Below, piece after piece: positions 51,682-60,500 of a stretch of DNA of 64,000 nucleotides; the stretch's first letter is position 1; every line of letters begins with the position of its first letter. The position numbers were made by a program, and so were the translations under genes. The stretch is taken from contig CATBCG010000073.1 of the NCBI GenBank assembly GCA_949502025.1, positions 1-64,000 of the forward strand. Reading direction: 5' to 3'. The notes beneath the pieces were generated by a model that made no database searches, was not told the DNA's origin, and saw only the letters and a program-made list of their open reading frames with translations. This stretch comes from MGBC131033 sp910585655. Its GTDB lineage: Bacteria; Bacillota; Clostridia; Lachnospirales; Lachnospiraceae.

Positions 51682-52692
51682 GTGGAAGGAAAAAAAGAGA
51701 GGGACGCGTTGTTTGACAATGCAAGGGCAGTGTTGATTTTTCTGGTGATTATGGGGCATCTGCTGTCCGATCATCTGTCCGGAGCCAGTAAAATGGCTGG
51801 ACCGAGGCTGCTAAAGGAAATCTACTTTGCGATCAATATGTTTCATATGCCTGCCTTTGTCTTTATAACAGGATATTTTTCTAAAAATACCGAAAAGGGC
51901 AGAGAAGGAGCAGTAAAAAATTTTCTGATACCTTATTTGGTTTGTAACACGCTATTTGCCTTGATAAGCTATTTGTGTTTAGGAAAGATTTTGAAATTTA
52001 CCGATGGCTATAAAGTATTTTCCCCGCAGTTTGGAATGTGGTTTTTCCTGGCTTGTTTTATCTGGAAGCTGCTGGCAAAGGACATTGACAGGCTTCGGGG
52101 CGGTGTGCCGCTTTGTCTGGCGCTGGGTCTGCTGCTGCCGGTTTTACCGGGATTTGACACAACGTTTACGATTGGACGTGTCGTCGGGTTTTTAGTATTT
52201 TTTGTCGCAGGGCTCAAATGCCGTCCGGAATGGATTGAGAAGCTGCGGATGATTCCCGCCTGGATTGGCGGGGTGGTGCTGGCGTTAGGAGCGGTGATTT
52301 CCGGGTGGCTTGCTCAGGACGGGTGGATGAAGCAGGAGACGCTTTATGTAAGGAAATCTTACGTAGACGAAAAGAAATTGGACTATTTGCTGATGCGTGT
52401 AGTATTTTATCTGCTTGCTTCCGTAATGACGCTTGCCTTTTTGGTGCTGATGACAAGGAAGCGGTGTTTCCTGACAGAAATCGGGCAAAATACGCTGACC
52501 GTTTATGTACTGCATTTATTTCTCATCGATCGATTCCGCGATCTGGAGCTATTTATGGATCAGCATTATCTTTATCTGATACTTTCGATTCCGCTGGCGG
52601 CTGCCTTGACGTGGCTGCTGTCGCGAGGCTGTGTCCGACGATGTTACGATAAAGTGATGGGGATCGTTTATGGGATATGTTTTAGGGAGTAA
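51682..52692 (+). CDS. Acyltransferase 3 family membrane protein
   Basis: 336 aa from GTG 51682, chosen because AAAGGAG lies 6 nt upstream. About ten membrane segments. The family signature DNARAVLIFLVIMGHLL, with the catalytic His, is near residue 12, and INMFHMPAFVFITGYF follows. Such proteins O-acylate sugars or peptidoglycan (OatA-like, without the SGNH domain). Gap of 58 nt to the Hsp70 gene and 6 nt to the rRNA methyltransferase, so it is in the same transcription unit, though functionally unrelated. The acceptor is unknown; the surface glycans of the left half are possible but distant. Confidence 0.8.
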   Translation: MEGKKERDALFDNARAVLIFLVIMGHLLSDHLSGASKMAGPRLLKEIYFAINMFHMPAFVFITGYFSKNTEKGREGAVKNFLIPYLVCNTLFALISYLCLGKILKFTDGYKVFSPQFGMWFFLACFIWKLLAKDIDRLRGGVPLCLALGLLLPVLPGFDTTFTIGRVVGFLVFFVAGLKCRPEWIEKLRMIPAWIGGVVLALGAVISGWLAQDGWMKQETLYVRKSYVDEKKLDYLLMRVVFYLLASVMTLAFLVLMTRKRCFLTEIGQNTLTVYVLHLFLIDRFRDLELFMDQHYLYLILSIPLAAALTWLLSRGCVRRCYDKVMGIVYGICFRE

Positions 52693-52698
52693 ACAATC

Positions 52699-53988
52699 AT
52701 GAAACGAGCAGTTGTTTTTTTAAAAAAGGGAGAAGGGCGTACGGTGCGTTCCGGCGGCGCCTGGATTTACGACAACGAGATTGCTTTGGTAGAGGGCGAT
52801 ATAGAGCCGGGTGATCTGGTGGATGTATTTGGCAGCAGCGACAATCCACAGAGAAGTTCTTATTTTTTAGGAACCGGCTTTTACAATGCCACCTCCAAGA
52901 TTACGATCCGTCTTTTGAGCCGTGAGCGGGTGCAGGAGGCAGACGGAAGTATTCATGGAGTGGAGATTGACCGCGCCTTTTTAAAAAAGCGGGTAGAAGC
53001 TGCCTGGCAGTACCGAAAGGAAACGATGGGAGCAGAGGATACGCTTGGCAGTCAGGCAGAGGATGGTATGACTTTGATACCGGGAAGCTGCCGGGTGATA
53101 TTTGGCGAGGCGGATTTTCTGCCGGGACTGGTGGTGGACAAGTTTTCGGATGTGTTGGTAGTGCAGTCCTTGGCGCTTGGAATCGATCGGCTGAAAGAGA
53201 CGATTTTGGATTGCCTGAAAGAAGTATTGGCTGCCGACGGGATTTTGATCCGCGGGGTCTATGAACGGAGCGATGCAAAGGTACGGGAGCAGGAAGGCAT
53301 GACGCGTTTAAAGGGCTTTCTGGGAGCAGAATTTGATACCAATATAGAAATCATAGAAAACGGCATCCGCTATCAGGTAGATGTTCAGGATGGACAGAAG
53401 ACCGGATTTTTTCTTGACCAGAAATACAACCGCAAAGCGATCTGGAAAGTCTGCGCCGGAGGGAGAGTGCTAGACTGCTTTACCCATACCGGTTCCTTTG
53501 CGCTCAATGCAGCAATGGCAGGAGCCAGGGAGGTGCTGGCGGTAGACGCTTCTGAACTGGCGGTAGAACAGGGACGGAAAAATGCGCTTTTAAACGGGCT
53601 TTCTGACCGCGTTTCTTTTCAGTGCGCCGATGTGTTTGAACTGCTGCCGGAATTGGAGCGGCGGGGGGAGAAATTTGACGTGGTAATCCTCGATCCTCCT
53701 GCCTTTACGAAATCCAGAGCTTCGGTAAAAAAGGCGATCCGAGGCTATAAAGAAATCAATCTGCGTGGGCTGCGGCTGGTAAAGGACGGCGGTTATCTGG
53801 CAACCTGTTCCTGCTCGCATTTTCTGACGCCGGAGCTATTTGCCGATACGATCGCCAAAGCGGCAAAGGACGCCCATAAACGGCTGCGGCAGGTAGAGTT
53901 TCGCACGCAGGCGCCGGATCATCCGATTTTATGGTCGGCAGAGGAATCGTATTATTTAAAGTTTTATCTGTTTCAGGTATTGGGATAA
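52699..53988 (+). CDS. rlmI: RlmI-like 23S rRNA cytosine-C5 methyltransferase
   Basis: 429 aa. The N-terminal PUA domain (about 1-75) has RTVRSGGAWIYDNEI. The central EEHEE-type domain is followed by the Rossmann methyltransferase domain, with GQKTGFFLDQKYNR (about 231), RVLDCFTHTGSFALNAAMAGA (the SAM site, about 257), VVILDPPAFTKS (about 330) and CSCSHFL with the catalytic Cys (about 371). This is the RlmI/RlmK layout that methylates C1962 of 23S rRNA. It starts 6 nt after the acyltransferase stop with GGGAG upstream. The insertion near residues 105-120 is a small variation. Confidence 0.85.
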   Translation: MKRAVVFLKKGEGRTVRSGGAWIYDNEIALVEGDIEPGDLVDVFGSSDNPQRSSYFLGTGFYNATSKITIRLLSRERVQEADGSIHGVEIDRAFLKKRVEAAWQYRKETMGAEDTLGSQAEDGMTLIPGSCRVIFGEADFLPGLVVDKFSDVLVVQSLALGIDRLKETILDCLKEVLAADGILIRGVYERSDAKVREQEGMTRLKGFLGAEFDTNIEIIENGIRYQVDVQDGQKTGFFLDQKYNRKAIWKVCAGGRVLDCFTHTGSFALNAAMAGAREVLAVDASELAVEQGRKNALLNGLSDRVSFQCADVFELLPELERRGEKFDVVILDPPAFTKSRASVKKAIRGYKEINLRGLRLVKDGGYLATCSCSHFLTPELFADTIAKAAKDAHKRLRQVEFRTQAPDHPILWSAEESYYLKFYLFQVLG

Positions 53989-54114
53989 GGACAAAAACAG
54001 TTCGATGAAAACATGAGGTAGAAGCCTGACATTCCGTATGCTATAGTAGGCTATAGTAGAAAAAACAGCAATGTTTTAGTGCTAAAAAAATGATACAAAA
54101 AGGAGAGGATACGG

Positions 54115-54816
54115 ATGCGGGAGAACAAAGAGCAATATATGAAGGAACTGCGGGAATGGTTGGAGGAAACCGCCGATACAAGTCTGGAGGAAATGGCAGA
54201 ATTTTTTAAAAACCGTTTGGACGGCTATGAGGAGCATATGTCAGTCTGGAAGGATGCCTATATCCGAATGGCAGAATATGTAAGCCCGCAGACGACAGAG
54301 CTGTTGGATTTGGGCTGTGGGACCGGTCTGGAATTGGATCGGATCTGGGAGCGATATCCGGAGTTGGCAGTAACGGGAATTGATCTGTCGGAGGCGATGC
54401 TGGCAAAGCTGGCAGAAAAGCATCCGGACAAACCACTGACACTGGTCTGTGCAGATTATTTTCAATATCCGTTTGAGGAAAAAACGTATGATATGATTCT
54501 ATCGGTAGAGTCCTTTCATCATTTTAAGCCAGAGAAAAAGCTGACCTTATTTGAGAAAATTTATCAGGCTCTGCCGGTAGGAGGTATGTTTTTAGAGGCG
54601 GATTATCTGGCTTGCTGCGAGGAAGAGGAGGAGCTGCTGTTTGGAGAATGCGCCAGACGGAGAGCGGCAGCCCAAATCCCGGAGGAGCAGTTTGTCCATT
54701 TTGATACCCCGCTGACGTTGGAACATGAATTGGAACTGCTGCATAAGGCTGGGTTTAGGCAGGCAGAACTGTTGGAGGATGTTTGTGGCGCAAGTTTTGT
54801 CTGTGCAGTAAAGTAA
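54115..54816 (+). CDS. Class I SAM-dependent methyltransferase
   Basis: 233 aa. SAM-binding motif I reads LLDLGCGTGLELD near residue 64, motif II VTGIDLSEAMLAKL near 88, and the post-I region LVCADYFQYPFEEKTYDMILSVESFHHF near 110. An N-terminal helix (about 1-45) and a C-terminal LHKAGFRQAELLEDV complete the typical small methyltransferase. The substrate cannot be predicted. AAAAAGGAGAGG lies upstream. It stands 127 nt after rlmI and 58 nt before the MetRS-like gene. Confidence 0.8.
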   Translation: MRENKEQYMKELREWLEETADTSLEEMAEFFKNRLDGYEEHMSVWKDAYIRMAEYVSPQTTELLDLGCGTGLELDRIWERYPELAVTGIDLSEAMLAKLAEKHPDKPLTLVCADYFQYPFEEKTYDMILSVESFHHFKPEKKLTLFEKIYQALPVGGMFLEADYLACCEEEEELLFGECARRRAAAQIPEEQFVHFDTPLTLEHELELLHKAGFRQAELLEDVCGASFVCAVK

Positions 54817-54874
54817 AAAAGATGAGTCAAGAGATAAACAAGAACAGAAAACCGAAGGAAAGAGGAGATTTGCA

Positions 54875-56989
54875 ATGGGAAAGGGAAAAAATAACGAAGC
54901 TGGAAAGGCGGCAGGAAAGGGAAAGGAACGTCCGATTTTTCCGAAACGCGCCGTGATTACGGCAGGGATGCCGTACGGCAATAAGGAACTGCATTTTGGT
55001 CATGTAGGAGGGATGTTCGTTCATGCGGACACATTTGCCCGGTTTATGCGTGACCGGATTGGCAGGGAAAACGTGTTGTTTGTCTGCGGCACGGATTGTT
55101 ATGGCTCTCCGGCGTTAGAGAGTTACCGGAAGCTGCGGGAGAGCGGCGAGCTGGGAGAGGATGTGACAATACAGGATTATGTAAAGAAAAATCATCTGGC
55201 ACAGAAGAAAACATTGGAGGATTACGAGATTTCCCTAAATTTTTACGGAGCTTCTGCTTTGGAACCAGCCAGAGAACCGCATGAGCGGGAGTCAAAGGAA
55301 TTGTTTGACACGTTGTTGGAGCGTGGCTATCTGAAACAAATGTCTACACCGCAGTTTTACGACCCGGAATTTCATGTGTTGTTAAACGGCAGACAGGTCG
55401 TTGGAAAATGCCCGATTGAGGGATGCTGCTCGGAAAAGGGCTATGCCGATGAATGTGATTTGGGTCATCAGTATTCCCCGTCGGAGCTGATCGATCCAAA
55501 GAGTGCCTTGTCCGGAAAGACACCGGAGCTGCGGGAAGTACAAAACTGGTATTTTTCCTTGGAGAATTTTACGGAAGCCATGCAGGAATATATCAATGAT
55601 TTACGCGCCAATACCAACACCCGGAAATATATTTTAAATACCATCGAAGAGTTTTTGAAAAAGCCGGTGATCTACGTTCAGAAAAAGTTGATTGCCAAAG
55701 CCGGAGAGGAAGTATCCGGACAGAAAGCGACCGGGACAGAAGCGGCTGAGGCAGAGGAGATGTTCCGGAAAGGATTAGCAGCCTTGGAAGAGGCGTTTCC
55801 GGAGCATGAAACGATAGTAGAGGAAAAAAAGGCTTCTGTTACGTTTGTATTTGGGCGGTTAGAAGATCGGGACAAGGCAAGAGAAGTATTGGGAGAGCGA
55901 CAGATTTTCTATCGTACCGGAAAAACTCTGGTGCCGTTTCGTCTGTCCGGCAATATCGACTGGGGCGTACCAGTACCAGCAAGAGACGGCATGGAAGACT
56001 TAACGTTTTGGGTATGGCCGGAATCTCTTTGGGCGCCGATTTCCTTTACCAGAACGTGGCTGTTGGAGCAGGGCAGGGAAGAGGACGAATGGAAAACATG
56101 GTGGCAGGACGAGGATTCTAAGGTATACCAGTTTATCGGCGAGGACAATATTTCCTTTTACGGGATTGCAGAAATGGCGATGTTTGCCGCTGCCTGGGAG
56201 GAACAGACCGGAGAAAAAGGGATTCCGGTCAAGCCGGACTGGAAAAAAATGCCGCACTTGGTGGCGAATCGTCATATTTTATTTATGGAGAAAAAGGCAA
56301 GCAGCAGTTCGGACATCAAGCCGCCGATGGCGAAAGATTTATTGGAATTTTATACTCCGGAACAGTTACGGATGCACTTTTTAAGCCTGGGGCTTTCTAC
56401 AAAGAGCAGCAGCTTTAAACCACAGGTTTATCTGCCGGAACAGGAACGGGAAGGTGTGGATCCGGTTTTAAAGGAAGGGAATCTATTGACCAATGTGTTC
56501 AACCGGATTGTGCGTTCCTGTTTGTATGCGCTGCAAGATGAGAATAAAATGTCTTCCAAAGTGCCTTGTCTGCCGGTTAGCGAAGCGATTTTAGAGGCTT
56601 CAAAGGACGCGCTTTTGGAGTATGAACAGCATATGTACCGCCATGATTTCCACCGGATTACTTATGTGCTAGACGATTATATCCGTCTGCTAAATAAGCA
56701 CTATGCCAACAACAGCAAAAAAGCAGAAGAGGACAAAGAATTCCAGAAACAGCTTTTGTCGGATTGCTTTTACGGGATTAAAACGGCTTTGCTTTTAGTC
56801 CATCCGATTGCGCCGACAGGCTGTGAGATGGTACGGGATTACATCGGATTTTCAGAACAGGTATTTTCCTGGGATCATGCGTTTGATTCCGTAGAGAGCG
56901 TTCTAAAACATCCGGAAGCGCCGACGAAGTTTTTAGAGCCTAGAGTGGATTTCTTTAAAAAGCCGGAAAGCCAGTATCATAAAGCATAA
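54875..56989 (+). CDS. Methionyl-tRNA synthetase-like class I aaRS with altered KMSKS loop
   Basis: 704 aa. The class I signature I is present as ITAGMPYGNKELHFGHVGG (HFGH), with VLFVCGTDCYGSPALE following and WVWPESLWAPISF further on. At the position of KMSKS the protein reads FMEKKASSSSDIKPPMAKD (about residue 475), so the second Lys that steadies the ATP transition state is missing. A zinc-knuckle-like CPIEGCCSEKGYADEC is seen near 180, and there is an inserted helical segment around 275-300. Whether it charges tRNA-Met or is a paralogue with another role is open. Terminator follows at 57014. Confidence 0.75.
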   Translation: MGKGKNNEAGKAAGKGKERPIFPKRAVITAGMPYGNKELHFGHVGGMFVHADTFARFMRDRIGRENVLFVCGTDCYGSPALESYRKLRESGELGEDVTIQDYVKKNHLAQKKTLEDYEISLNFYGASALEPAREPHERESKELFDTLLERGYLKQMSTPQFYDPEFHVLLNGRQVVGKCPIEGCCSEKGYADECDLGHQYSPSELIDPKSALSGKTPELREVQNWYFSLENFTEAMQEYINDLRANTNTRKYILNTIEEFLKKPVIYVQKKLIAKAGEEVSGQKATGTEAAEAEEMFRKGLAALEEAFPEHETIVEEKKASVTFVFGRLEDRDKAREVLGERQIFYRTGKTLVPFRLSGNIDWGVPVPARDGMEDLTFWVWPESLWAPISFTRTWLLEQGREEDEWKTWWQDEDSKVYQFIGEDNISFYGIAEMAMFAAAWEEQTGEKGIPVKPDWKKMPHLVANRHILFMEKKASSSSDIKPPMAKDLLEFYTPEQLRMHFLSLGLSTKSSSFKPQVYLPEQEREGVDPVLKEGNLLTNVFNRIVRSCLYALQDENKMSSKVPCLPVSEAILEASKDALLEYEQHMYRHDFHRITYVLDDYIRLLNKHYANNSKKAEEDKEFQKQLLSDCFYGIKTALLLVHPIAPTGCEMVRDYIGFSEQVFSWDHAFDSVESVLKHPEAPTKFLEPRVDFFKKPESQYHKA

Positions 56990-57013
56990 TAAGGTCAGTA
57001 AGTTTAGAAAAAA

Positions 57014-57055
57014 GAAACCGGATAAAGCATAAAAACGCTTGTCCGGTTTCTTTTT
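57014..57055 (+). terminator. Terminator after the MetRS-like gene
   Basis: GAAACCGGA (57014-57022) and TCCGGTTTC (57042-57050) form a perfect 9-bp stem followed by TTTTT. Confidence 0.85.
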
Positions 57056-57056
57056 A

Positions 57057-57112
57057 TATGATAGGAAAGTTCTCCGAACTTCCCTATCATACAAAAGCCC
57101 TCCGGGCAGGAT
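57057..57112. repeat. Two-hairpin intergenic element, copy 2
   Basis: TATGATAGGAAAGTT pairs with AACTTCCCTATCATA, then GCCC-tcc-GGGC. Same order and spacing as 44938-44996, with compensating base changes in both stems. On the minus strand the small stem is followed by TTTT, fitting a terminator for the esterase gene. Confidence 0.65.
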
Positions 57113-57155
57113 TCTTATTTATTAAGCAACATCATAAAGCTGGTTCCTATGGTAG

Positions 57156-57992
57156 TTAGCCCTTTGCGACATTTCCGCTGTTAATGCCTGCTCCGTTATT
57201 TTCCAATGGCAGCCAGTCCAGTACATGCTTGATATAGCGGTTCCAGAAGTCCCATTCATGAGCGCCAGGACCTTCTTCATAGGTAACGTCCATATTCAGG
57301 CTCTTGAGATAGTCAGCCAGATCGTGGTTAGACTTTACACCGCCGTCTTCAGTACCACAGGCAATGTAAATTTTCGGAAGAGTGAGCTTTTCATTCACCA
57401 TCTGCTTTGCGCGCCAGCGTAGGTTTTTATCGGTTTCCATGACCTTACTTAAATCACCAAAACATGCTTCGGCGTATGCTAAGGAATCGAAAACGGTTTT
57501 GCCCTCTGCGGTTCGGTTTCCTAAGCCCTCTACGATATTGGCGCCGGAAAGAGCCGCTACACAGCCAAAGGTTTCATTGTGGCGCAGCCCATTATAGAGA
57601 GAACCGTAGCCGCCCATAGAAAGCCCGCAGATAAAAGTATCCTCCCGTTTTCTGGAAAGCGGGAACATCTTTCTGGTCTGTTCGACTAATTCCTCTCCAA
57701 TAAACTGGCTGTATTTGGCGTCCGGAAGCTCGCCGTCTGTATAGAAGCGGTTCTCGCCGGACGGCATGACTACAGCCAAATCCTGCTCTTCCGCCCAGCG
57801 CTGGATATTGGTGCCGGACACCCAGTCGATATAGCTGCCGAATACACCATGCAGCAAATACAGGGTTTTGTAAGGTTTTTCCTCTCTGACCGGCATCCCT
57901 GGGAAAGTCATTTTGTCGGTCGGTAAAATCACATTGACCGGAACGGTTCTCATCAGAGATTTGGACATAAAATTAACTTGAATCAAAGCCAT
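57156..57992 (-). CDS. Esterase D / FrmB-like alpha/beta hydrolase
   Basis: 278 aa of the esterase family that includes S-formylglutathione hydrolase and tributyrin or acetyl-xylan esterases. The oxyanion region KTLYLLHGVFGSYIDW is near residue 43, the nucleophile Ser lies in FICGLSMGGYGSLYNGL near 125, the Asp region in KIYIACGTEDGGVKSN near 213, and the His in GAHEWDFWNRYI near 246. No signal peptide, so it is cytoplasmic. RBS AAGGAGGAATT lies just upstream. It stands alone, divergent from the XRE regulator. Deacetylation of imported oligosaccharides is a reasonable but unproven role. Confidence 0.85.
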   Translation of the reverse strand: MALIQVNFMSKSLMRTVPVNVILPTDKMTFPGMPVREEKPYKTLYLLHGVFGSYIDWVSGTNIQRWAEEQDLAVVMPSGENRFYTDGELPDAKYSQFIGEELVEQTRKMFPLSRKREDTFICGLSMGGYGSLYNGLRHNETFGCVAALSGANIVEGLGNRTAEGKTVFDSLAYAEACFGDLSKVMETDKNLRWRAKQMVNEKLTLPKIYIACGTEDGGVKSNHDLADYLKSLNMDVTYEEGPGAHEWDFWNRYIKHVLDWLPLENNGAGINSGNVAKG

Positions 57993-58134
57993 AGCAAATT
58001 CCTCCTTTTTTTACTTGAAACTATTGTTCAGTGTATCACGTTATCCGGAAAATAGCATGGTTGATTGTGCTGATTGTAGAGAAATTTTTTGTGCAGACTG
58101 AACATAGATGGGAAGGAACTAAACGATAAGTTGT

Positions 58135-58163
58135 TTTACAGTTTAGTAAGAAAGCATTATACT
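58135..58163 (+). promoter_or_regulatory. Promoter of the XRE regulator gene
   Basis: TTTACA at 58135-58140, 17-bp spacer, TATACT at 58158-58163, about 49 nt before the start at 58212. Confidence 0.65.
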
Positions 58164-58211
58164 GATAAAGAAAAAACCGGTAGAAGGCCGGGAGAACAGG
58201 AGGAAGAAAAA

Positions 58212-58985
58212 ATGGAATTAACAGGATTAGGGCTACGTTTGCTGGAAGCCAGACAGGCAAAAAGGATGACACAGGAGGAACTGGCAGTAAAGCTGGGCGT
58301 AACGGCGCAGGCGGTTTCTAAATGGGAACGTGGAGCAGGCTTGCCGGACGTGCCGTTGCTGGCTTCTGCTGCGGAGGTATTGGAGGTATCGACGGATTAT
58401 CTGTTGGGGATTACCATAGAGAACCTGTCCGAAAGCGGGAGAAGCGATGATATGGCAGAGACTATGAAGCTGATTTTAGCAGAGCCGCTAACCCTCTCTT
58501 TTGGCGTCGGGCTGCTTCCGGTAGTATCAAAAGCGAATCAGGATGGCTTCCCACAGATTCAGAAATTGCGGAAACGATATGCCGAAGAAAAGGGCTGGCT
58601 GATACCAACGATTCGGATTCGGGATGAAATAAAGTTTGGAGAATATGAATACCGGATAATGGTCTATGAGGAAGTTGCAGAAAGCGGAACCTTATCGGAG
58701 GAAGCAGAGTTTGAAGAGCTGGTTCTGGCTTTGGAACGGGCAGTCGCTTCTCATTACGCCAGACTGTTAAATCGTCAGGTAGTAAAACGGCTTTTGGATT
58801 ATGTTCGGATGTATTATCCGGCAGCCATAGACGGCATTGTTCCAGAACGGATCTCCTATCAAAAGATACAAAGAGAGTTAAGGAAACGGGTACAGGAGGG
58901 GAAATCCATTCGGAGTTTGCTGGAAATTTTGGAGGAGTTGGAGGAGTTGGAGGAGTTAGAAGAGGAAGCGAGATTAGGGGAGTAA
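58212..58985 (+). CDS. XRE-family transcriptional regulator
   Basis: 257 aa. An N-terminal helix-turn-helix (about 5-60) has RQAKRMTQEELAVKLGVTAQ followed by AVSKWERG and LEVSTDYLLG, the Cro/C1 type. The C-terminal 190 residues form an effector-like domain that I do not recognise. The protein ends in a Leu-Glu-Glu run coded by three perfect copies of the 9-bp unit GGAGGAGTT. The start at 58212 is preceded by AGGAGG; the longer frame from 58089 covers the promoter and is excluded. Terminator follows at about 58999. Confidence 0.8.
   Translation: MELTGLGLRLLEARQAKRMTQEELAVKLGVTAQAVSKWERGAGLPDVPLLASAAEVLEVSTDYLLGITIENLSESGRSDDMAETMKLILAEPLTLSFGVGLLPVVSKANQDGFPQIQKLRKRYAEEKGWLIPTIRIRDEIKFGEYEYRIMVYEEVAESGTLSEEAEFEELVLALERAVASHYARLLNRQVVKRLLDYVRMYYPAAIDGIVPERISYQKIQRELRKRVQEGKSIRSLLEILEELEELEELEEEARLGE
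58931..58957 (+). repeat. 9-bp tandem repeat in the XRE gene
   Basis: Three perfect GGAGGAGTT units with a fourth degenerate one encode repeated Leu-Glu-Glu near the C-terminus. Copy number changes would alter protein length in steps of three residues without shifting frame. Confidence 0.85.
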
Positions 58986-58998
58986 AAAATCAGGTTTA

Positions 58999-59048
58999 AA
59001 AAGAAGGCTGTTTTCATGAAGGAAAATTCTTGAGGCAGTCTCTTTTTT
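58999..59048 (+). terminator. Terminator after the XRE gene
   Basis: AAGAAGGCTG pairs with CAGTCTCTT with G-T pairs and one mismatch, and leads into TTTTTT. The loop is about 20 nt. Confidence 0.5.
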
Positions 59049-59065
59049 GGTGTTTTAGCAACGAA

Positions 59066-59094
59066 TTGAAAAATTCACATTTTCATGATATACT
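59066..59094 (+). promoter_or_regulatory. Promoter of the AlbA_2-type gene
   Basis: TTGAAA at 59066-59071, 17-bp spacer, TATACT at 59089-59094, followed by a GGGGAGGTG ribosome site before GTG 59145. Confidence 0.65.
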
Positions 59095-59144
59095 GCTATA
59101 TAGTAATTATTATGGCAAGAGGGATTTGATGGGGAGGTGTTTTT

Positions 59145-60409
59145 GTGGCGGAAAGCCAAAATATTGAATGGAAGGAATCATGGCGTGACGAATATCTTAA
59201 ATGGATATGCGGTTTTGCAAATGCTCAAGGTGGAAAAATATATATTGGCACAAATGATAAGGGCAACGTAATCGGAATACAAGATAGTAAAAAACTGTTG
59301 GAAGATATTCCGAATAAAGTCCGGGATGTTCTTGGTATTCTTGTGGATGTAAATTTATTGGAAAAAGATGGGCGAGACTATATTGAGATTTGTGTGAATG
59401 CAAATAGCTATCCAGTCAACTATAAAGGTGAATATCATTACCGGAGCGGCAGCACCAAGCAGCAGTTGAAAGGACAAGCATTGAATCAATTCCTATTACA
59501 GAAAACGGGAATTACCTGGGATAGTGTACCGGTTCGGGATATAATTGTACAAGATTTAAGAAATGACAGTTTTGATATTTTTCGAGAACAGGCAGTCCTT
59601 AGCAAGCGAATGGACAGCTTAAAAGAGCCGCCGTTTTACTTTTCCATCATAACCCGGAAAAATGGATACCAGGAGCTTATATTAAGATTGGCTACTTTGA
59701 ATCGGATTCTGAACTTAGGTATCAGGATGAAATACATGGTTCTCTAATAGCACAGGCGGAAAAAGTGGTTGATCTTATTTTTACCAAATATTTGAAAGCA
59801 GACATTTCTTATCATGGAGTAACAAGAGTAGAAACGTATCCATTTCCCAAAGATGCGATCAGAGAAGCTGTTTTTAATGCGATTGCACATAAATTTTATG
59901 GAGCTTTGATTCCAATTCAGATTAGCATATATGCCGATAGAATTTATATTGCAAATGATTGTATTTTTCCTGAAGATTGGACACTTGATGATTTAATGGG
60001 AAAGCACAGGTCAAGACCTTATAATCCGTTAATTGCCAACACATTTTTTCGGGCTGGTTTTATCGAAGCATGGGGGCGAGGAATTGAGAAAATTAAGGAT
60101 AGCTGTAAGGAAGCCGGAAATCCTATGCCAAAGTATACTATCAAAAGAGAAGATATTATGGTGATGTTTAAGAGCTTGGTTAGTGATACTGACCAAGCTA
60201 CTAACCAAGCTAACCAAGGTAGTGACAATTCTGTAGCTGCACGTATTTTAAAGGTAATTCAAGAAGAACCAACGCTGTCACAGAAAAAAATTGCGGATGT
60301 TATTGGAGAAAAATACAGTACAGTAAAATATTATATGGAATCTATGAAAAAATCTGGGATTATAAAGAGAGAAGGTTCCAGTCAAAAAGGGAAATGGATG
60401 GTTTTATAA
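59145..60409 (+). pseudogene. AlbA_2 (Schlafen-like) ATP-binding protein, disrupted
   Basis: Two frames of one protein. The first (59145-59747, GTG start) carries the AlbA_2 domain: QNIEWKESWRDEYLKWICGFANAQGGKIYIGTND. The second (59765-60409) carries the central REAVFNAIAHKFY, IEAWGRGIEKI and a C-terminal winged helix QKKIADVIGEKYSTVKYYMESM. Between them the sequence GAYIKIGYFESDSELRYQDE reads on in the second frame from about 59655, while about 25 residues before it seem missing. A deletion plus frameshift therefore broke the gene. Intact relatives are helix-turn-helix regulators of poorly known role. Confidence 0.75.
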
Positions 60410-60437
60410 TCTGATAAGAATTAGAAGAGTAAAAACA

Positions 60438-60485
60438 GGCTGCCGCTTTTACGAAGGAAATTTCCTAAAGTGGCAGCCTTCTTTT
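60438..60485. terminator. Bidirectional terminator
   Basis: GGCTGCCGCTTT (60438-60449) and AAAGTGGCAGCC pair fully except for one G-T pair. TTCTTTT follows on the plus strand and TGTTTTTAC on the minus strand, serving the converging genes on both sides. Confidence 0.8.
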
Positions 60486-60500
60486 GAGCTTAAACATTTG

